A stretch of 64,000 nucleotides of DNA from Flaccisagitta enflata (Eukaryota > Chaetognatha > Sagittoidea > Aphragmophora): contig OZ231127.1 in the NCBI GenBank assembly GCA_965153355.1, positions 27,590,001-27,654,000 on the forward strand. Reading direction: 5' to 3'. The notes below the pieces were generated by a model. It was not told the origin of the DNA and ran no database searches. It was given only the letters and a program-made list of their open reading frames with translations. This document shows, piece by piece, positions 13,294 to 27,645 of the stretch. The translations under genes and the position numbers were made by a program. The first letter of the stretch is position 1, and each line of letters begins with the position of its first letter.

Positions 13294-13987
13294 TTTCCTC
13301 ACGCATAATTCCACCAATTCTGACAAGCAAAAATTCTTCTGATTGCAGGCCATTGATGCTGGCAAACTTAGTCAAATGTGTAAATTGCATCTTTACATTT
13401 TGGCAACAACTTTACAAATGCCTTAAATCACAATTGGAAAACCTGATTTTTACCCAACATTTCAAGAAGTAAAATTACATTGTTCGACTTTTCCAATGAA
13501 TGTCTTTGAGAGAGGCCCTTGTTCGCCATTTGTCAATGGTCTGTCACGAGTAACGAGACATCAATAACAATGTTTGTCACATTGTTGCAAAAAGATGCCT
13601 AGGGATGTGGAAGCTTAGGGATGTGGAAGCGTTTGGCCGCTTCCATTTGGGTGGGTGGTTTAGCTACTAGTATTTGTACTACAAAACGGAAGCTGAAGCT
13701 GAAGCGGAAGCGGAAGCGGTGGAAGTGGCATGAAAATAGACCGCTTTCACATCCCTATCTCTATCCCTATCACTGACCATAAACTACAAGTTGTGACGAT
13801 TTATGGACTCTCGAATATTTTCGTCGACTTTTGCTCATTATTTCTCATAAAATTCTTAATTATTTCGTTTGTTAGATTTTGAAATATAATGAAAAATCAA
13901 TTTCGCCCGATCTCTCTTGAACATAAGCAGAAAAGAAGGTTCTACCAAATATCAGTTCAGTTAGTTCATGTGGTAGACCTCGTCTAG
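13294..13987. other. No gene; small inverted repeat
   Basis: AGGGATGTGGAAGC occurs twice near 13602-13630 and is mirrored by CTTTCACATCCCT near 13745. Between them are GGAAGC hexamer repeats. This is probably a small palindromic element of about 170 bp. The rest is plain. Confidence 0.45.
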
Positions 13988-14332
13988 ACAGTCAGAGTGC
14001 CGAAAACGGCCAAAATTGGCTTTCCCTGGCGATCATCTGTTTCTTTTGCAGAAATCCGGTTAAACGAGCCCTTGCGCGGTTTTCAATTCGATTGGGAACT
14101 ATCGTAAGGGTGAGGTTGAAGTTTGTATTGAATTAGCATTGGAATCAATAATTCTAAAATACAAATTTTGCCTCCGCCACTGGTTTCTATGGAAACTTCA
14201 TGGTCACCCTTACAATGGTTCCCGATCGATTTGAGTGTCGCGCGACGGCTCATTTTACAGCATTTTAGCAATGGAAAAAAGTTCTGACCAGGGGAAAGCC
14301 AGTTTTGGCCAATTGCGGCACTCTGACATGCA
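13988..14332. mobile_element. Palindromic MITE, about 345 bp
   Basis: Left arm 13988-14125 and right arm 14195-14332 are diverged reverse complements of each other. The ends are TCAGAGTGCCG and CGGCACTCTGA, and GGCCAAAATTGGCTTTCCC is matched in the other arm. No target-site duplication is obvious. The CAGAGTG start is loosely hAT-like, but I do not assign a superfamily. Confidence 0.75.
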
Positions 14333-14403
14333 AAGCAGGTTGCGCAAAAATCGACTTTTTTTTCTTATGCTCTATGTTCTAAGTGATTTTTCCATTTCAA
14401 TTC

Positions 14404-14596
14404 ACTCTGAACGATGTTTTCTCATTGGAAAATGATCTAGAACAAGATCATAGTGGTTTGTTAAATAATGCAATCATACAGTTCAATCCGTTCGTGCAAA
14501 AACGAATGACAATGACAATGGCAATGCAATGGCTACGTATTGTCCTTGATCATTTTGCCCTGGATCATTTTTCAATGAGACATCGTTTTTCGCAAA
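14404..14596. repeat. Short palindromic repeat
   Basis: GAACGATGTTTTCTCATTGG near 14410 is mirrored by CAATGAGACATCGTTTTTC near 14573, with GATCTAGAACAAGATCA-like inner pairing. Confidence 0.6.
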
Positions 14597-15389
14597 GTAA
14601 AACATGAACAACACTTGGATAAGATTACGAGTCCTATCTAATGCATTGCGATGATGGCATACTAGGTACTCCAGGCGTAGTGATATTTCTAGCATAGACA
14701 AGTCTGAGGCAGCGTTATTCCCAATTATTGGCTGCCATGGAGCCCCTAAGAGATACTGACCATGCTTTAGCTCTTCCTTTAGTAGCTAATGCTTATGCTT
14801 ATGCAATCCAGGCCTCTTGATTTTTCTTTTGTGACGACAACCAAAGAGGTCCCCTGAACGCTACCGACTAAATATAAGCATGAAGATCAGTTGAAAGATA
14901 GGCGGGGTTTTCTATTCTACTCAACATCCACCACTGGAGCACAGTTGAATGGGACCAAGCAACAGCCCTGAAATTCCGGCTAGGCGACTGCGGGATCCTT
15001 GCCCGTAGCGGAATCTAACGAGCGCAAAAGTTGTCTCAGTTCTTTCAGTTGTTGTATCATCAATTCAAACTTTTTTGCGGGTGGCGTTATGAAACGCATC
15101 GTGATGTTTAGAAGTTTTAGATGCGCTATAAGGTTTTTATCTTTTGTTTAGTTCACAAAAACAAACATCAACTTCGAATTAACTTAAATTAACCGTCTTC
15201 CAAACAAACATTACTCATTAGTTACACTAAAGTAGTCATCATAAAACTGCAATATGCAAATCATACCAATGCTGACTGCAATCACCCTCATTTCCATTTT
15301 CCTCCTCTTTCTCTTTTTCTTTTTCTTTTTCATCTTCTTTCTCTTCTTTATTTCTTCTTCTTCTTCTTCTTCTTCTTCTTCTTCTTCTT

Positions 15390-15421
<32 letters not shown>

Positions 15422-15922
15422 ATCGAGACCTGCCGACGTCTCTGTTTCCCTGCCGCTGCCCGCTGCTCCAAAATCAAGAGGCCTGAGTTGCAATCATTAG
15501 GAAATGTCAATGTCAGTTGTCATGAGTTTTTTGCACGAGAGAGGGAGAAAAAGACATAATATTGGGAACGGCGAGCGAACTCCTAAGTACAGTTGAACCC
15601 CGCTTCCATAACAACGCCTTTAAAGGTACACCGCCTTTAGAGGACAAAATATCAAAGTCTTAAAATCATTTAGGTTTATGTAATGTTGAAATACTCCTTG
15701 TTAATAGCCACTGCCACAGTGAATCACCTTTTTAGGTCAAATTTTTTGGGCCTTTATGTAAATTCCCCTTCGATAAAAGTAAATTGCTTTATTTATCATA
15801 AAATTAAGCATTAAAAAAAAATAAATTAAAAAAAAACACAATCTGAAAAATTATTTGCAAATAAGATATTTAAGAATTAGTATCAGATATTGCATCTTAA
15901 TTTCTTTTTGGCATTTATTCTA
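14597..15922. other. No gene; one (CTT)n tract
   Basis: (CTT)n covers about 15352-15420. A partial hairpin-element start (AGATGCGCTATAAGG) is near 15119. Nothing else is recognisable. Confidence 0.4.
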
Positions 15923-16112
15923 AACAAGGCCAGATACACGGCTACCAAAGTTGTGTGCGGATGGGCAGGGGCCATATTTGAGGTCACTAGACTATTCAGG
16001 CAGTAGCAGTAGGGTCAAAGAAATAAAATCATAAGAAAAAGTAAAATGTGACAGACCAACCGACGGACAGATGGACAAAGCGGGTTGTAGAGTCGCTTGC
16101 ACACGACTAAAA
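15923..16112 (+). mobile_element. HINE-like element, AGTCGTGTGC type
   Basis: It starts AACAAGGCCAGATACACGGC. The subterminal word AGTTGTGTGC (near 15949) matches, with one mismatch, the reverse complement of the hairpin 3' arm GCACACGACT at 16099-16108. A GACC/GACG core precedes the hairpin. Confidence 0.8.
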
Positions 16113-17137
16113 ACTTATGATTTTTTTTACTGATTTCAAAGCTCACTTTTTAAGCAGGTAGTGTCAGGATGTGTTGACATTTTTTTATGTTTTCCCGTAC
16201 TAAAAAATCTTCACTCTTCCTGGTTTTTGTTTGCAAAAATGCTGCAGATGCTAGAAAAACCATTGGCAAAGTTATGTTCTGAAGTTAGTGACTTTATTGT
16301 TACCCAGCTTTAATGGTCAAAAACATCCAGTCCCATCGAGACCGTTATGCCGAGGTCCACCTGTAGAACAATACTTTCAATAACGTAAGATATCATTAAC
16401 AAAAAAATGCCAAAACACCAAAATATTAACACGACGTCAACCTTCTTTCCAAAATGATCATCAGCCTTAATCCATGTCGAACAACTGAACCACACTTTAT
16501 CTTTTTGGCTGTTTCGGCGAAGTAGTTTTTTAAGCGCAAAATAATCCGATGACGGAAAGGTTATAATTTTCTGTTTTACCTAAACCTTTTTAACTTCGGT
16601 TAATGCAAAATTTAGGTAGATTTCCTTTGCTAGATTTCTTTCAGCCTCTTATTCAACTTCGTGGATAAGTCGAGTGTGGAACCATGATACCCGATATCCA
16701 TAATCCATCCATAATAATCCATCCGTAATCCACGATTATACATGAAAAATGATAATCCATCATATATTCATCTAAGACAGAAAACTTTTTTTTCAGATTT
16801 GAGATCCTAATTTTAGCATTTTCATATACATTATCGCAGCTCTAGAAGAGTCTCGGTCCGTCATTCTGCCCGTCCAATGGACTCCATCCAATCATTTAGA
16901 AAAAAGTCGATGAAACGAAGTTCTTTCGGCTTTTTGAGACCAGCAGAGCTTTTTGGATTTCCCTTTTCTCATGGGGCATTTGAGAAAGTTGATCAGTTTT
17001 GGAGGCTGAATGGGACTACGCATGAAATTAGTAGCTTAGAAAGGGCTGAGTTTTCAGATGGAGCCATGTTTTTTCGCATTTTTCGCATTTTTTCCAGTGA
17101 TCAATAATTTTTAATAATTCTAATTTCAGGGAAACAT
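16113..17137. other. No gene seen
   Basis: AT-rich. A short array of ATAATCCATCC-like units lies near 16700-16760. Confidence 0.35.
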
Positions 17138-17297
17138 AACAAGGCCGGATACACGACAAACTAGTCGCGGACGGTTGGGCAGGAGCAGTAATGCGAAACC
17201 GCTCGGAATTCAAAAATTTGACGGACGGACGGACGGACGGACGGATGAACCGACCGACCGACACGGCAAGGTGTAGAGTCGCGTGTCCGCGACTAGG
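17138..17297 (+). mobile_element. HINE-like element, AGTCGCGGAC type
   Basis: AACAAGGCCGGATACACG start, subterminal word AGTCGCGGAC at 17163-17172, (GACG)n core, and hairpin AGTCGCG-TGTC-CGCGACT at 17277-17294. The word at 17163 is the exact reverse complement of the last ten bases of the hairpin. Confidence 0.9.
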
Positions 17298-17411
17298 AAG
17301 AAAACTAAACATGTCACGCTCATTGACTCTTAATATCTATGACGCTAGCTTTCAAGTCACTCACATTTTACCCTCCTTGCTCATGGTTTTTGATAATGAA
17401 CAAGTGGCCTG

Positions 17412-17516
<105 letters not shown>

Positions 17517-17781
17517 GTTTACGACTGTTGGTATATCTCTTGAGATTGGTCTCTTAATATGTAAATGGAACATGAAAAGTGCTTGGAAATAATGTTTCAT
17601 TCGAAGGCCCTTATTGAACCCATTCTACAATATTCGGATGTTTGCTAAATGGTTGGGGACCGGGTGCGTTAATTCCGCATGGTGGATCTGGCTCATTGTG
17701 CGCCCCTGCTGCCTCCACTGTCGCAACACCATGACACGACAACCACTCTGTTAGGAGCAAGTGAGCTTTTCCCCTTTTTAT

Positions 17782-19320
17782 GAGCAGCAGCCTTCGAGGG
17801 GCCAATGACCTTTGCTTCCATACAGAGCAATTTTCTCTGTCTTTCCGTCCTGTCTTTTATACGCCTAAAATAAGCCTTTTTAGACCGTAAAACTTCAAAT
17901 TAGCCCCCTCAAGCCTAAAATCAGCCCCTCAAGGCTCATACATATCAACCTTTCTAAGCCTAAAATTAGCCATTCTAGGCATCATAGCCCCTAAAGTCTT
18001 CAGATAAACCCTCTCAGGCCCCAGACCAATGTTTTCAGACCTAACTTCACATAAAAAAAATCCCCAAATCAGCTCTCAAGCATCTAATCAGCCCTTTTGG
18101 TCATAAGAATTGTTTATTCTGTCCTTGAATATTCTCATCCAAACCTCAAATCAGCCTTTAAGGCTTACATTTCCTCAACATAGTCAAAAAATTAAAAATC
18201 TGTTTTCATGATGATTGGGCTAATATGCGCACTGAGGGTCTCTCTTTCAATTTTCAACTAAATAGCACTGACCTAACCCGAAGTACAAAACAAAAACAAA
18301 ATCAGGAATGCTTTGGTCAAACAAAAGGGAAAAAATGAATGTTATCAATGTATCATAGCAGGATTTGAATGGACTCAATGAGGCTGTCTGTCCTTCCTTA
18401 CTCTTTTTTCTAGGTCAATGTTTCAAGAAATTGATTTGTATTTTTACCTTGCTCATTATCACTGTGCTCATGTCAGGCGATCAACTCACAAACCACAGAC
18501 GCTGACTGCTTTTATGAGTTAGTGCTTGTGTTAAAGAGACTAGAAAAAGAGTTAATGAAAAAAATTGTTCATGAATTGTACCTCTATCGTGTATTTTCTT
18601 TCCATATTCACTTTAATGAGTGGCAAAATGATAGCAATTTTTTAAATGTTTGCTAGCTTGAGTTGTTCTTTTTTTGCAGAAGGTGAAATCATATAGCTCG
18701 GGAAGACTTGAAGCAAATTTTAGAAAAAGCCACTAGCCTCTTTATGGTTACATTTCAAAGAAATCTTCTTAGATTTATTGTATGCAAAATAATAAAATTT
18801 AAATTCTTATCTCAGGTCTTCCCATCACACATGTGTTCTCTGTCTTAAGTAAAAATTTCAGCGCCCCACATTGCCCCAAGAAAGCTAGCAAGCGTTTGAA
18901 AAATTGCTTATATTTTTTTTTTTTTTTTTTTGTAAAATGTTTAGTAGGGTTTGCTTACACAAGTATTTGACATTCTATAAAAGAAAAAGAATTTCAGGGT
19001 AACTTCATTTTGAAGCAATGATAGCCCTAAGGCCTTCAGTCATCTATCTCTAGCCTCATTTTAGTTATATTAAATTAGTCTTCCAAGACCTTTGTCAGCT
19101 CAATAAAATCGATCAAACCTCCCAGGCCTCTGATAAGTCCTTCCAGGCCTCAAGCCAGCGCACCCATGCCTCAAGGCAAAGCCAGACCTCCTAAGTCTCA
19201 ATTCATTGGAGGGAAATCATAGGTCATCAGCTCCTCTGTGGCCGTTACCGCATTAACCTTTACAATCTTTAATCACTGTAAAAAAAATTGGGGCATCGGG
19301 AACCGCTGACCATAACACGC
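17782..19320. mobile_element. Long diverged family B element
   Basis: The left end GAGCAGCAGCCTTCGAGGGG at 17782 and right end near 19222-19243 (GGTCATCAGCTCCTCTGTGG) are decayed inverted repeats of the family B type. The conserved subterminal block (GGGAACCGCTGACCA) is near 19300. Diverged CTCAGGCCT(C)AAATCAGCC repeats fill 17880-18190 and 19070-19200. The middle (18200-19010) is AT-rich and may be a separate insertion. No coding sequence is seen. Confidence 0.55.
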
Positions 19321-19325
19321 ACAAG

Positions 19326-20228
19326 CGACCTGTTGTTTGTTTGTAGTAGCCACAGCCAGAACCACTTCTCATATCACAATCGCCACCACTGCCATGCCAC
19401 TGCCGCGGCCGCTGCCGCTTCCACCTCGGTCACCACTGCCTGATGTCCATGTCCATCCCCATTGACTGTTGACCTTAATGCGAAACCTCTTGTCTTCTGA
19501 GTTCTGTATCGGAGCAACTTTTTCGTCCAAAGCCTTTTGTCTATTGCTTAAGATTTTGTCTATCATCACATTTTTAGACCCAAACGAGAAACAAAAGACC
19601 AAAATTTCTACCATTGCAGTTGACATACGCATATCCGCATACCCGCATACCCGCATACCCACTCCCTGCATACCCCCTCCCTCCCAGATTTTGATAATAA
19701 ATCATAGGAAACGATCAATCCCATGATTCCAGTTGACATGACTAACAATTGCACAACATCATTGAAGTTTTATGTCTTATATTTGTTGTTTCCCTTCCTT
19801 TTTTGCAGAAAAAAATTGCGAGTCTAAATCCTTTAAAACTCTTTCGAGAAAATTGTCCATTGATAAGTGCAGAACCAGACGGTTCTAACCTTTGGTATTA
19901 TTATTTTGATTCCAAATTCTCTCTACCTCTCGCTTTTTGCATCGCTCGACTGCGCTCCAATTTCTCTTCAGTCTGGATTATAGCCTTTTTCCTTTTTGCC
20001 AATTTCTTTCTCTCTCTCAGTCTCTCAATTATCATCATAATTAATTAGATAAAGAATTTGAGGATCAGCTATTCAGCCTTGACCGGATAGGACCCGTCGT
20101 CCTAACACCCCTGACAAAATTAGGCAAACTGGGATTAGAGTTTGTCTATAATTACCTTAAATTGCGCTCACAAAGGGTCTATGTTTGAAGACAACTTGGA
20201 AATATGTGTTTCTGTAAGGTTTACTTCA
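19326..20228. other. No gene seen
   Basis: A short CGCATACC tandem repeat lies at 19628-19660. The rest is single-copy-looking. Confidence 0.35.
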
Positions 20229-20393
20229 AACAAGGCCGGATACACGGCAATCCAGTCGCGGACGGTTGGGCAGGAGCAGTAATGCGAAAACCGCTCGGAA
20301 TTCAAAAATGTGACGGACGGACGGACGGACGGACCGACGGACCGACTTACTGACCGACACGGCAAGGTGTAGAGTCGCGTGTCCGCGACTAAA
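20229..20393 (+). mobile_element. HINE-like element, AGTCGCGGAC type
   Basis: Complete copy: AACAAGGCCGGATACACGGC start, subterminal AGTCGCGGAC, (GACG)n core, and hairpin AGTCGCGTGTCCGCGACT at 20373-20390 followed by AAA. The body is nearly identical to the copy at 17138. Confidence 0.92.
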
Positions 20394-21011
20394 TATATCC
20401 AATTCGTGCCAACCAAAAGCTTCTGATGCCTTCTGTAGATTGATAACAGGATGATGTCTTTTGGATAAGAGTTCGAAATTTAATGGAGAAACCATCATTT
20501 TCTTATGGGGTTCTTTTACTTTGTAGGGCAGTCACTGACTGTGTTTTGCGCCATAACCTCATTTTTGTCTGGAAGTTATGTAACAACCTGGGAATGGCTA
20601 TTTTCTTCCATTTTATATTGACTAGTTTATGGCGTCTCCTCATAGAAAATTGTCCGTGTCAAAATCAGTCAAAATTGTGTGCCAGATTTCTGGCATATCA
20701 CGTTCCCAGGGCCATACCATTGAGTAGATACTCTACTTGGCCTCGGTTTTTGAGAGTACCATATCTGAGTTATCTCTGTTTCAAATTTCAGCCTACCCAA
20801 TGCATTTTTAGTCTCAATTTTGATCATTTTTCCAGTTCGCCTAATTATGTCAGGGGTGTTATTCGGTACTGATAGCTCGCCTTTTTCAATTGCATTTGCA
20901 GTTTTCGCTTTTTGGCTATTATGCTTGTTCTCTTCTTTTTTGCAGAAAAAAAGTCTAAATCAAGCAAGTCTCCCTCAATTTACCAGGTTAACAAAATTTC
21001 AACACATTTTA
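20394..21011. other. No gene seen
   Basis: The longest plus-strand open frame (20483-20872) crosses sequence with no recognisable domain or supporting splice sites. I treat it as chance. Confidence 0.35.
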
Positions 21012-21153
21012 AGTCGCGGACACGCGACTCTAGTACTTGCCGTGTCGGTCGGTCGGAAAGTCGGTACGTCACATTTTTGAATTCCGAGCGGTTTTCGCAC
21101 TACTACTCCTGCCCAACCGTCCGCGACTGTATTGCCGTGTATCCGGCCTTGTT
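21012..21153 (-). mobile_element. HINE-like element, AGTCGCGGAC type, short core
   Basis: Hairpin AGTCGCGGACACGCGACT at 21012-21029, short GTCG core, partner word GTCCGCGACT at 21119-21128, and end GTGTATCCGGCCTTGTT at 21153. At 142 bp it is one of the most compact complete copies. Confidence 0.92.
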
Positions 21154-21419
21154 TTCCTCATGTCCCACGTCCAACTGTTTCTGGATCCCTCCTACATCCT
21201 TCAGCGTAAGTGCGAAACAATGACGTAATCTGCACGAAAGGCATTCAGACTTTTCGGCAACAAGCAACGCCTTCTTCAGCACTGTCAGCAGTGAAGTTTT
21301 AGCGTATTCTTATTAATCTACACAGATTTAATCTACTTACACAGGTCCAATAGGTCCCTCGCACAATTACAACCTCGTTAGAAAACCATTAAACTTTTGG
21401 CGCTCTCATCCGCAAAAAA

Positions 21420-21604
21420 AACAAGGCCAAGTAGGCCAACGATGCGTCCTCTTTGAATGAACGTTTTTTATGATTGAATGTTTTTTATGAATGAATGTTT
21501 GAAAACTTGATTTTGATGTTTTTAATGAATGCGTTACCAACCGACAGACCGACCGACAGACCAACGGACACAGCCTATTGTAGAGATGCGAGGACGCATC
21601 TAAA
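21420..21604 (+). mobile_element. HINE-like element, AGATGCG type
   Basis: It starts AACAAGG with the alternative terminal palindrome GGCCAAGTAGGCC. The subterminal word GATGCGTCC is at 21441-21449. The GACC/GACA core leads to hairpin AGATGCG-AGGA-CGCATCT at 21584-21601. The word equals the reverse complement of the hairpin 3' arm. Confidence 0.9.
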
Positions 21605-22000
21605 GAATATTTACAACCACTCGCGTTTATGAATTGCACCCGCTCCACGTAAAATGCCTCTAAGAAGGAGCATCAATGATTTCATGAAATTTCATCACTA
21701 GAAATCTACTAGACAAAGCAACAAGCTGAAAGGCCTCCGATCCAAATTAGAGAAACGATTTGGACATGATACACTTCTTTTTTATAAGAACGTCGTTTTT
21801 TGGCCAAAGCCTTCAAAAGAGATAGAGATAGCTGCTTGTAAAATAACTACGATGTTTTTTATTTTGTAGCAATTTCAAGCCTTGATGTTCTTAAAAAATA
21901 GGTTCTTATAAGAAAAAAAATGTAAAATTGCTTTGCTTTGTTTGTCTAGTAGATTTCTAGTGATGAAATTTCATGAAATCATTAATGCTCCTTCTTACAG

Positions 22001-24208
<2,208 letters not shown>

Positions 24209-25665
24209 AAGAAAGTTGGCCGATTGGAAAATAAGAAGGCGATCGTCTCGTTTATTCCATAAAAATTTCAACAACTGAAGAGAGGGGGAAAAATGAAAGG
24301 GAAAGTGGGCATTAATTGTGATCAGCAAACGCAAAAGATAACATGAAATCGAGATGGAACACAATAAGGACAGAAACAGCACATGACAACATGTTCATCT
24401 TCTTCAGAGCCCATGCCACCTGATAATACCTGCCCCTGCCCTGGCCCATCCATTAAATTATCCATATCATCTCATAGTGCTGGATCGGGGCAATGATAAA
24501 ATCTATACTAAAATCCTCGCGATAAAATGCAAAAGGGGCAAGACAAAACAACAGATCAAAATATGACAAACAATATAATGTTAAATGATGCGCTATAAAA
24601 CTATATTTAGGCCCACTTTCGTTATTTGAATCTTCCACAGTCTGTCGTGTGAAGTCACCAAACGTTAATTGTCCGTTCATTAGCTTATCTGCAATAAAAA
24701 GATGAGAGATTATTGAAATTAGTGTGAATTACAAGGCATTCAGACGATCACAAAAATCAATCAATCACTTTAAGAAGCAATGCCAAAGAATAAATAAAAT
24801 CAATCAATCCAAAAAATTTGGACGATACGAAAGAAGAGATAATGAGGCCTCGCTTTGAATACGTAATAAAAACAAATGGCACAAAAATACATGCAAAACC
24901 ATATGAACAATACCATCTGAAGCCAATATAAAAATGGCAAGAAACAAAAAGACGTTGGGCATTAATAATTTAAAAGAGAAAAATAAAGCAACATAGAAAG
25001 AGACAAAAAGCACACATATTAATAGACGGACAGACATACATTTCTAATATTCTGCCCCATTTTTGGAATTTCAATAATTTCAAAAATCTGAGATCTAGTT
25101 TCCAGTCGGGGAAACCCCAATAAAAAACCGATACTACCTTCCTTAAAAAATTTACATAGATTACACCCCGCCTGCCCACCGCCATCCCCACCCTAACTAT
25201 CACAGATCGACGATTGCACGGTCGATGATTTCGCCCGAAAGGATTCACCACCAGCAAATTTGCGGTACCCATCAATGACGATTGCGGATGGAGACGCAGG
25301 CGGCACGAGGAGGCTGAGGCGCCCTGCGCTCAAAAAAGGAAAAGGGGGAAAAAGGGGAACGTATCTAGGAGCACCCAAGCCTGGACGGACGAGTGGAAAT
25401 GATAAGTGGGGTATAACATTAAACATGTCATAATACGGGGGTGGTCAGACAATGACTAAAAAGACCATGTCTAAAACAAACACAACAAATTTACATGTTC
25501 CAAGGAAACAAACAAAACAAGACAAAATAAATAAGTTGCCAACTATATGTAAAAACGCATCTGTAAGGCAAAAACAAATTAGTAAGCATCATGGAACGAC
25601 CACATCACCTGCGCCTTCTCCATTACAGAGACGAGCTGGTCATCTCCGGAGCCTCCAGCACCTCG
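24209..25665. other. No firm gene
   Basis: 24260-25180 is AT-rich with nothing recognisable. On the minus strand a pyrimidine tract and AG near 25338 open a frame ending ...VQSSICDS-stop near 25197. This could be a terminal exon, but no partner exon matches its phase. Confidence 0.3.
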
Positions 25666-25953
25666 TCATTCCGTGGGCGAAAGGCGATGAATGATGTCGT
25701 CAACGGCGACCGCATCGAAAGGCGCAGGTGGTGCAGCTGTCTGAGAGTAAATCCTCCCCGAAGGGAAGAAAAAGAAAGAGAAAGAACAGGGGCAGATTGA
25801 TTAGTAAAGTTCTTATCGTACACAGATTCAAATTTACAACAAAAACTCAACCTCAACCCTTCCCAGCACCATGATACTTACGCCGACATGCTGGTTAGGC
25901 CCAAGCATTATTCCCACGCTCGTGGTAGCGCCCGATTTGGCCGGCTTGTCCAT
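25666..25953 (-). CDS. Possible tiny two-exon gene, product unknown
   Basis: On the minus strand an ATG at 25953 opens 24 codons (MDKPAKSGATTSVGIMLG...) ending exactly at a consensus donor GGC|GTAAGT (exon 25882-25953). An acceptor TTTACTCTCAG|ACA at 25740 continues in phase 0 for 24 codons (TAAPPAPFDAVAVDDIIHRL...) to TGA at 25666. The join gives 48 residues. Strong splice sites and protein-like composition support it. The short length argues that exons may be missing or that it is fortuitous. I do not recognise the family. Confidence 0.35.
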
Positions 25954-26133
25954 CGCTGGGATGAGGATGTGATGGTGGAATACGATTCAGCGAACGAGCG
26001 GCGCTTCACGCCATGTTGCAAATTGGTAGTTACCCGAACAAAGAATTGCCGCGGTGCACCAATCAGCGCTTTAGTCGGGCGGTTCGATTTTTTCCGCGCT
26101 TGCCTGATTTTTTTCTTATTCGAACGAAGTATC

Positions 26134-26143
26134 NNNNNNNNNN
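26134..26143. other. Assembly gap (10 N)
   Basis: Ten N bases mark the left boundary of the inverted copy. Confidence 1.
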
Positions 26144-26246
26144 TATTCATTCATTACTAGTATACTTTGTCCGTTATCAATTATTTCATTTTCTTCCAGC
26201 CTTTCTGTCATTCCTCCCTACCGTTCTTTTTTTTTTCTGTCTCTAA

Positions 26247-26264
26247 CTTAAATGCGTCCTTGCA
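26247..26264 (-). mobile_element. Decayed hairpin of a HINE-like element (left-arm copy)
   Basis: AAATGCGTCCTTGCATCT is the partner of the perfect hairpin at 49596-49613, followed by a GTCC-type core. The structure is damaged here. Confidence 0.5.
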
Positions 26265-26399
26265 TCTCTGTAAAAGGCTTTGTCTGTCCATAGGCCCGTC
26301 CGTCAGTCCGTAGGTGGCGTTACTTTTTTTGTGCGTAAAATTGAGCCAGATCTATTGCATGGCAATAAAATTCCCAAATATGTAAAAGAAGAAAATGGT

Positions 26400-26525
26400 G
26401 CCGATATACGGCAAGATAGTCGCGATGGCTGGGCATGAGCTGTGATAATGATAACCGCTCACGATTCCAAGAAAATTGGGATGACTGACCGGACACGGCA
26501 GTGGTATCGCGACGCGATCGCAACA
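26400..26525 (+). mobile_element. Decayed HINE-like element, AGTCGCG type (left-arm copy)
   Basis: This corresponds to the complete copy at 49327-49463. It reads GGTGCCGATATACGGC, then AGTCGCGATGGCTGGGCA, and ends in a disrupted hairpin ATCGCGACGCGATCGC. The single-base losses look like sequencing error. Confidence 0.6.
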
Positions 26526-26569
26526 AGGCTGCGAGGCTAATGATGCGTCCTCTTTGATCGAGCATTTTT

Positions 26570-26726
26570 AGTTGCGGACACGCAACTCTACAAGAGGCTT
26601 TGTCCGTCCGTCGGTCCGTTCGTCTGTTGGTCCGTCTGTCTGTTGGTCCGTAATGATCCAGTCAAAAAGTGGGAAAACGCCCTTGCCCACTCGTCAGCAA
26701 CTGGTGGCCGTGTATCCGGCCTTGTT
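26570..26726 (-). mobile_element. HINE-like element, AGTTGCG type, nested
   Basis: Hairpin AGTTGCG-GACA-CGCAACT at 26570-26587, CTCTACAAGAGG, GTCC/GTCT core, and end GGCCGTGTATCCGGCCTTGTT-type at 26726. Confidence 0.88.
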
Positions 26727-26729
26727 TAT

Positions 26730-26880
26730 TAATGAATGAATGAATGAATGAAGAAAGGAAGGAAGGAAGGAAGGAAGGAAGGAAGGAAGGAAGGAAGGAA
26801 GGAAGGAAGGAAGGAATAGATAGATAGATGAATCAATGATAAATGAATGAATGAATAAATGAATGATCAAATGAATGAAA
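26730..26880. repeat. (AATG)n and (GGAA)n tracts
   Basis: AATG units flank about 65 bp of GGAA units. The right-arm counterpart is at 49078-49160. Confidence 0.93.
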
Positions 26881-27645
26881 GAATGCGTGAGAGAGATAGT
26901 TGGTTCTGGTTTTGGTATGAAAGAGCCTCAAATTTTGGTATGAACGAGCCTAGTATTGGGATTTAAACATTTGTGTGACGGACAGACTAACCAACCGACC
27001 AAACAACCGACAAACAAACAGACATGAGCTCTTATAGAGATGCGAGGACGCATCTAGAAAGAGGAAGAAAAAGAAGAAGAAAACGAGAAAAAAAAAAAGA
27101 AGAGGAGAGAGAAAAAGAAATCCCGATATATTTACAAGTAAATGTATTGATGAATGTTCTCTTCATCCTCTCCCTCTTTCTCCTTCTCCGTCTTCCCCTT
27201 CCTCTTCCTCCACGCAATGATAATTTCTTGTCTTTTCCTTGTTTTCTCTTTTTCTCGGTATTCTCTCTCTCAATGCCGCCGACGTTTCCCCACCGCCACC
27301 GCCACTACAACTCGCCCGCCGCCGCCCTCATCATCCTCCTTTTTTTTTTGGTTCGTCAACTGCCAGTTTTCTCCTTTTGATCATGTGACGTCTCTCTCTC
27401 TCTCTGCGGCTCTCTGAAATCCAACAACGTCTGTGTTTTTCTCGGGATTTCTGTCAAACTCGCTCATCTCAAAAATTCGATGAACTCATCGCGACTAAAG
27501 AGAGAAAAAAAAAGAAGGCAGAGAAACAACAAAACGCGGAATATGAGAGAGGATAAAAAGCCAAAGCGGAAAGCAACGTCTTTCATCCCGATCCCGTCAT
27601 CGTATTTTGCATCGTCATCGACATCGTTAAATCATTGGCGTTTTT

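Larger units (their letters stand above)
26522..27058 (+). mobile_element. HINE-like element, AGATGCG type, carrying nested inserts
   Basis: It begins ACAAGGCTGCGAGGCTAATGAT with the word GATGCGTCC, and ends with hairpin AGATGCG-AGGA-CGCATCT at 27038-27055. A complete AGTTGCG-type element (26570-26726) in the opposite orientation and a (GGAA)n tract lie inside it. Confidence 0.65.

Noticed and set aside
17138-17297. Canonical Helitron with TC start and CTRR end
   Set aside because: The start is AACAAGG, and the hairpin sits at the very end rather than several bases before CTRR, which fits the Helentron/HINE pattern better.
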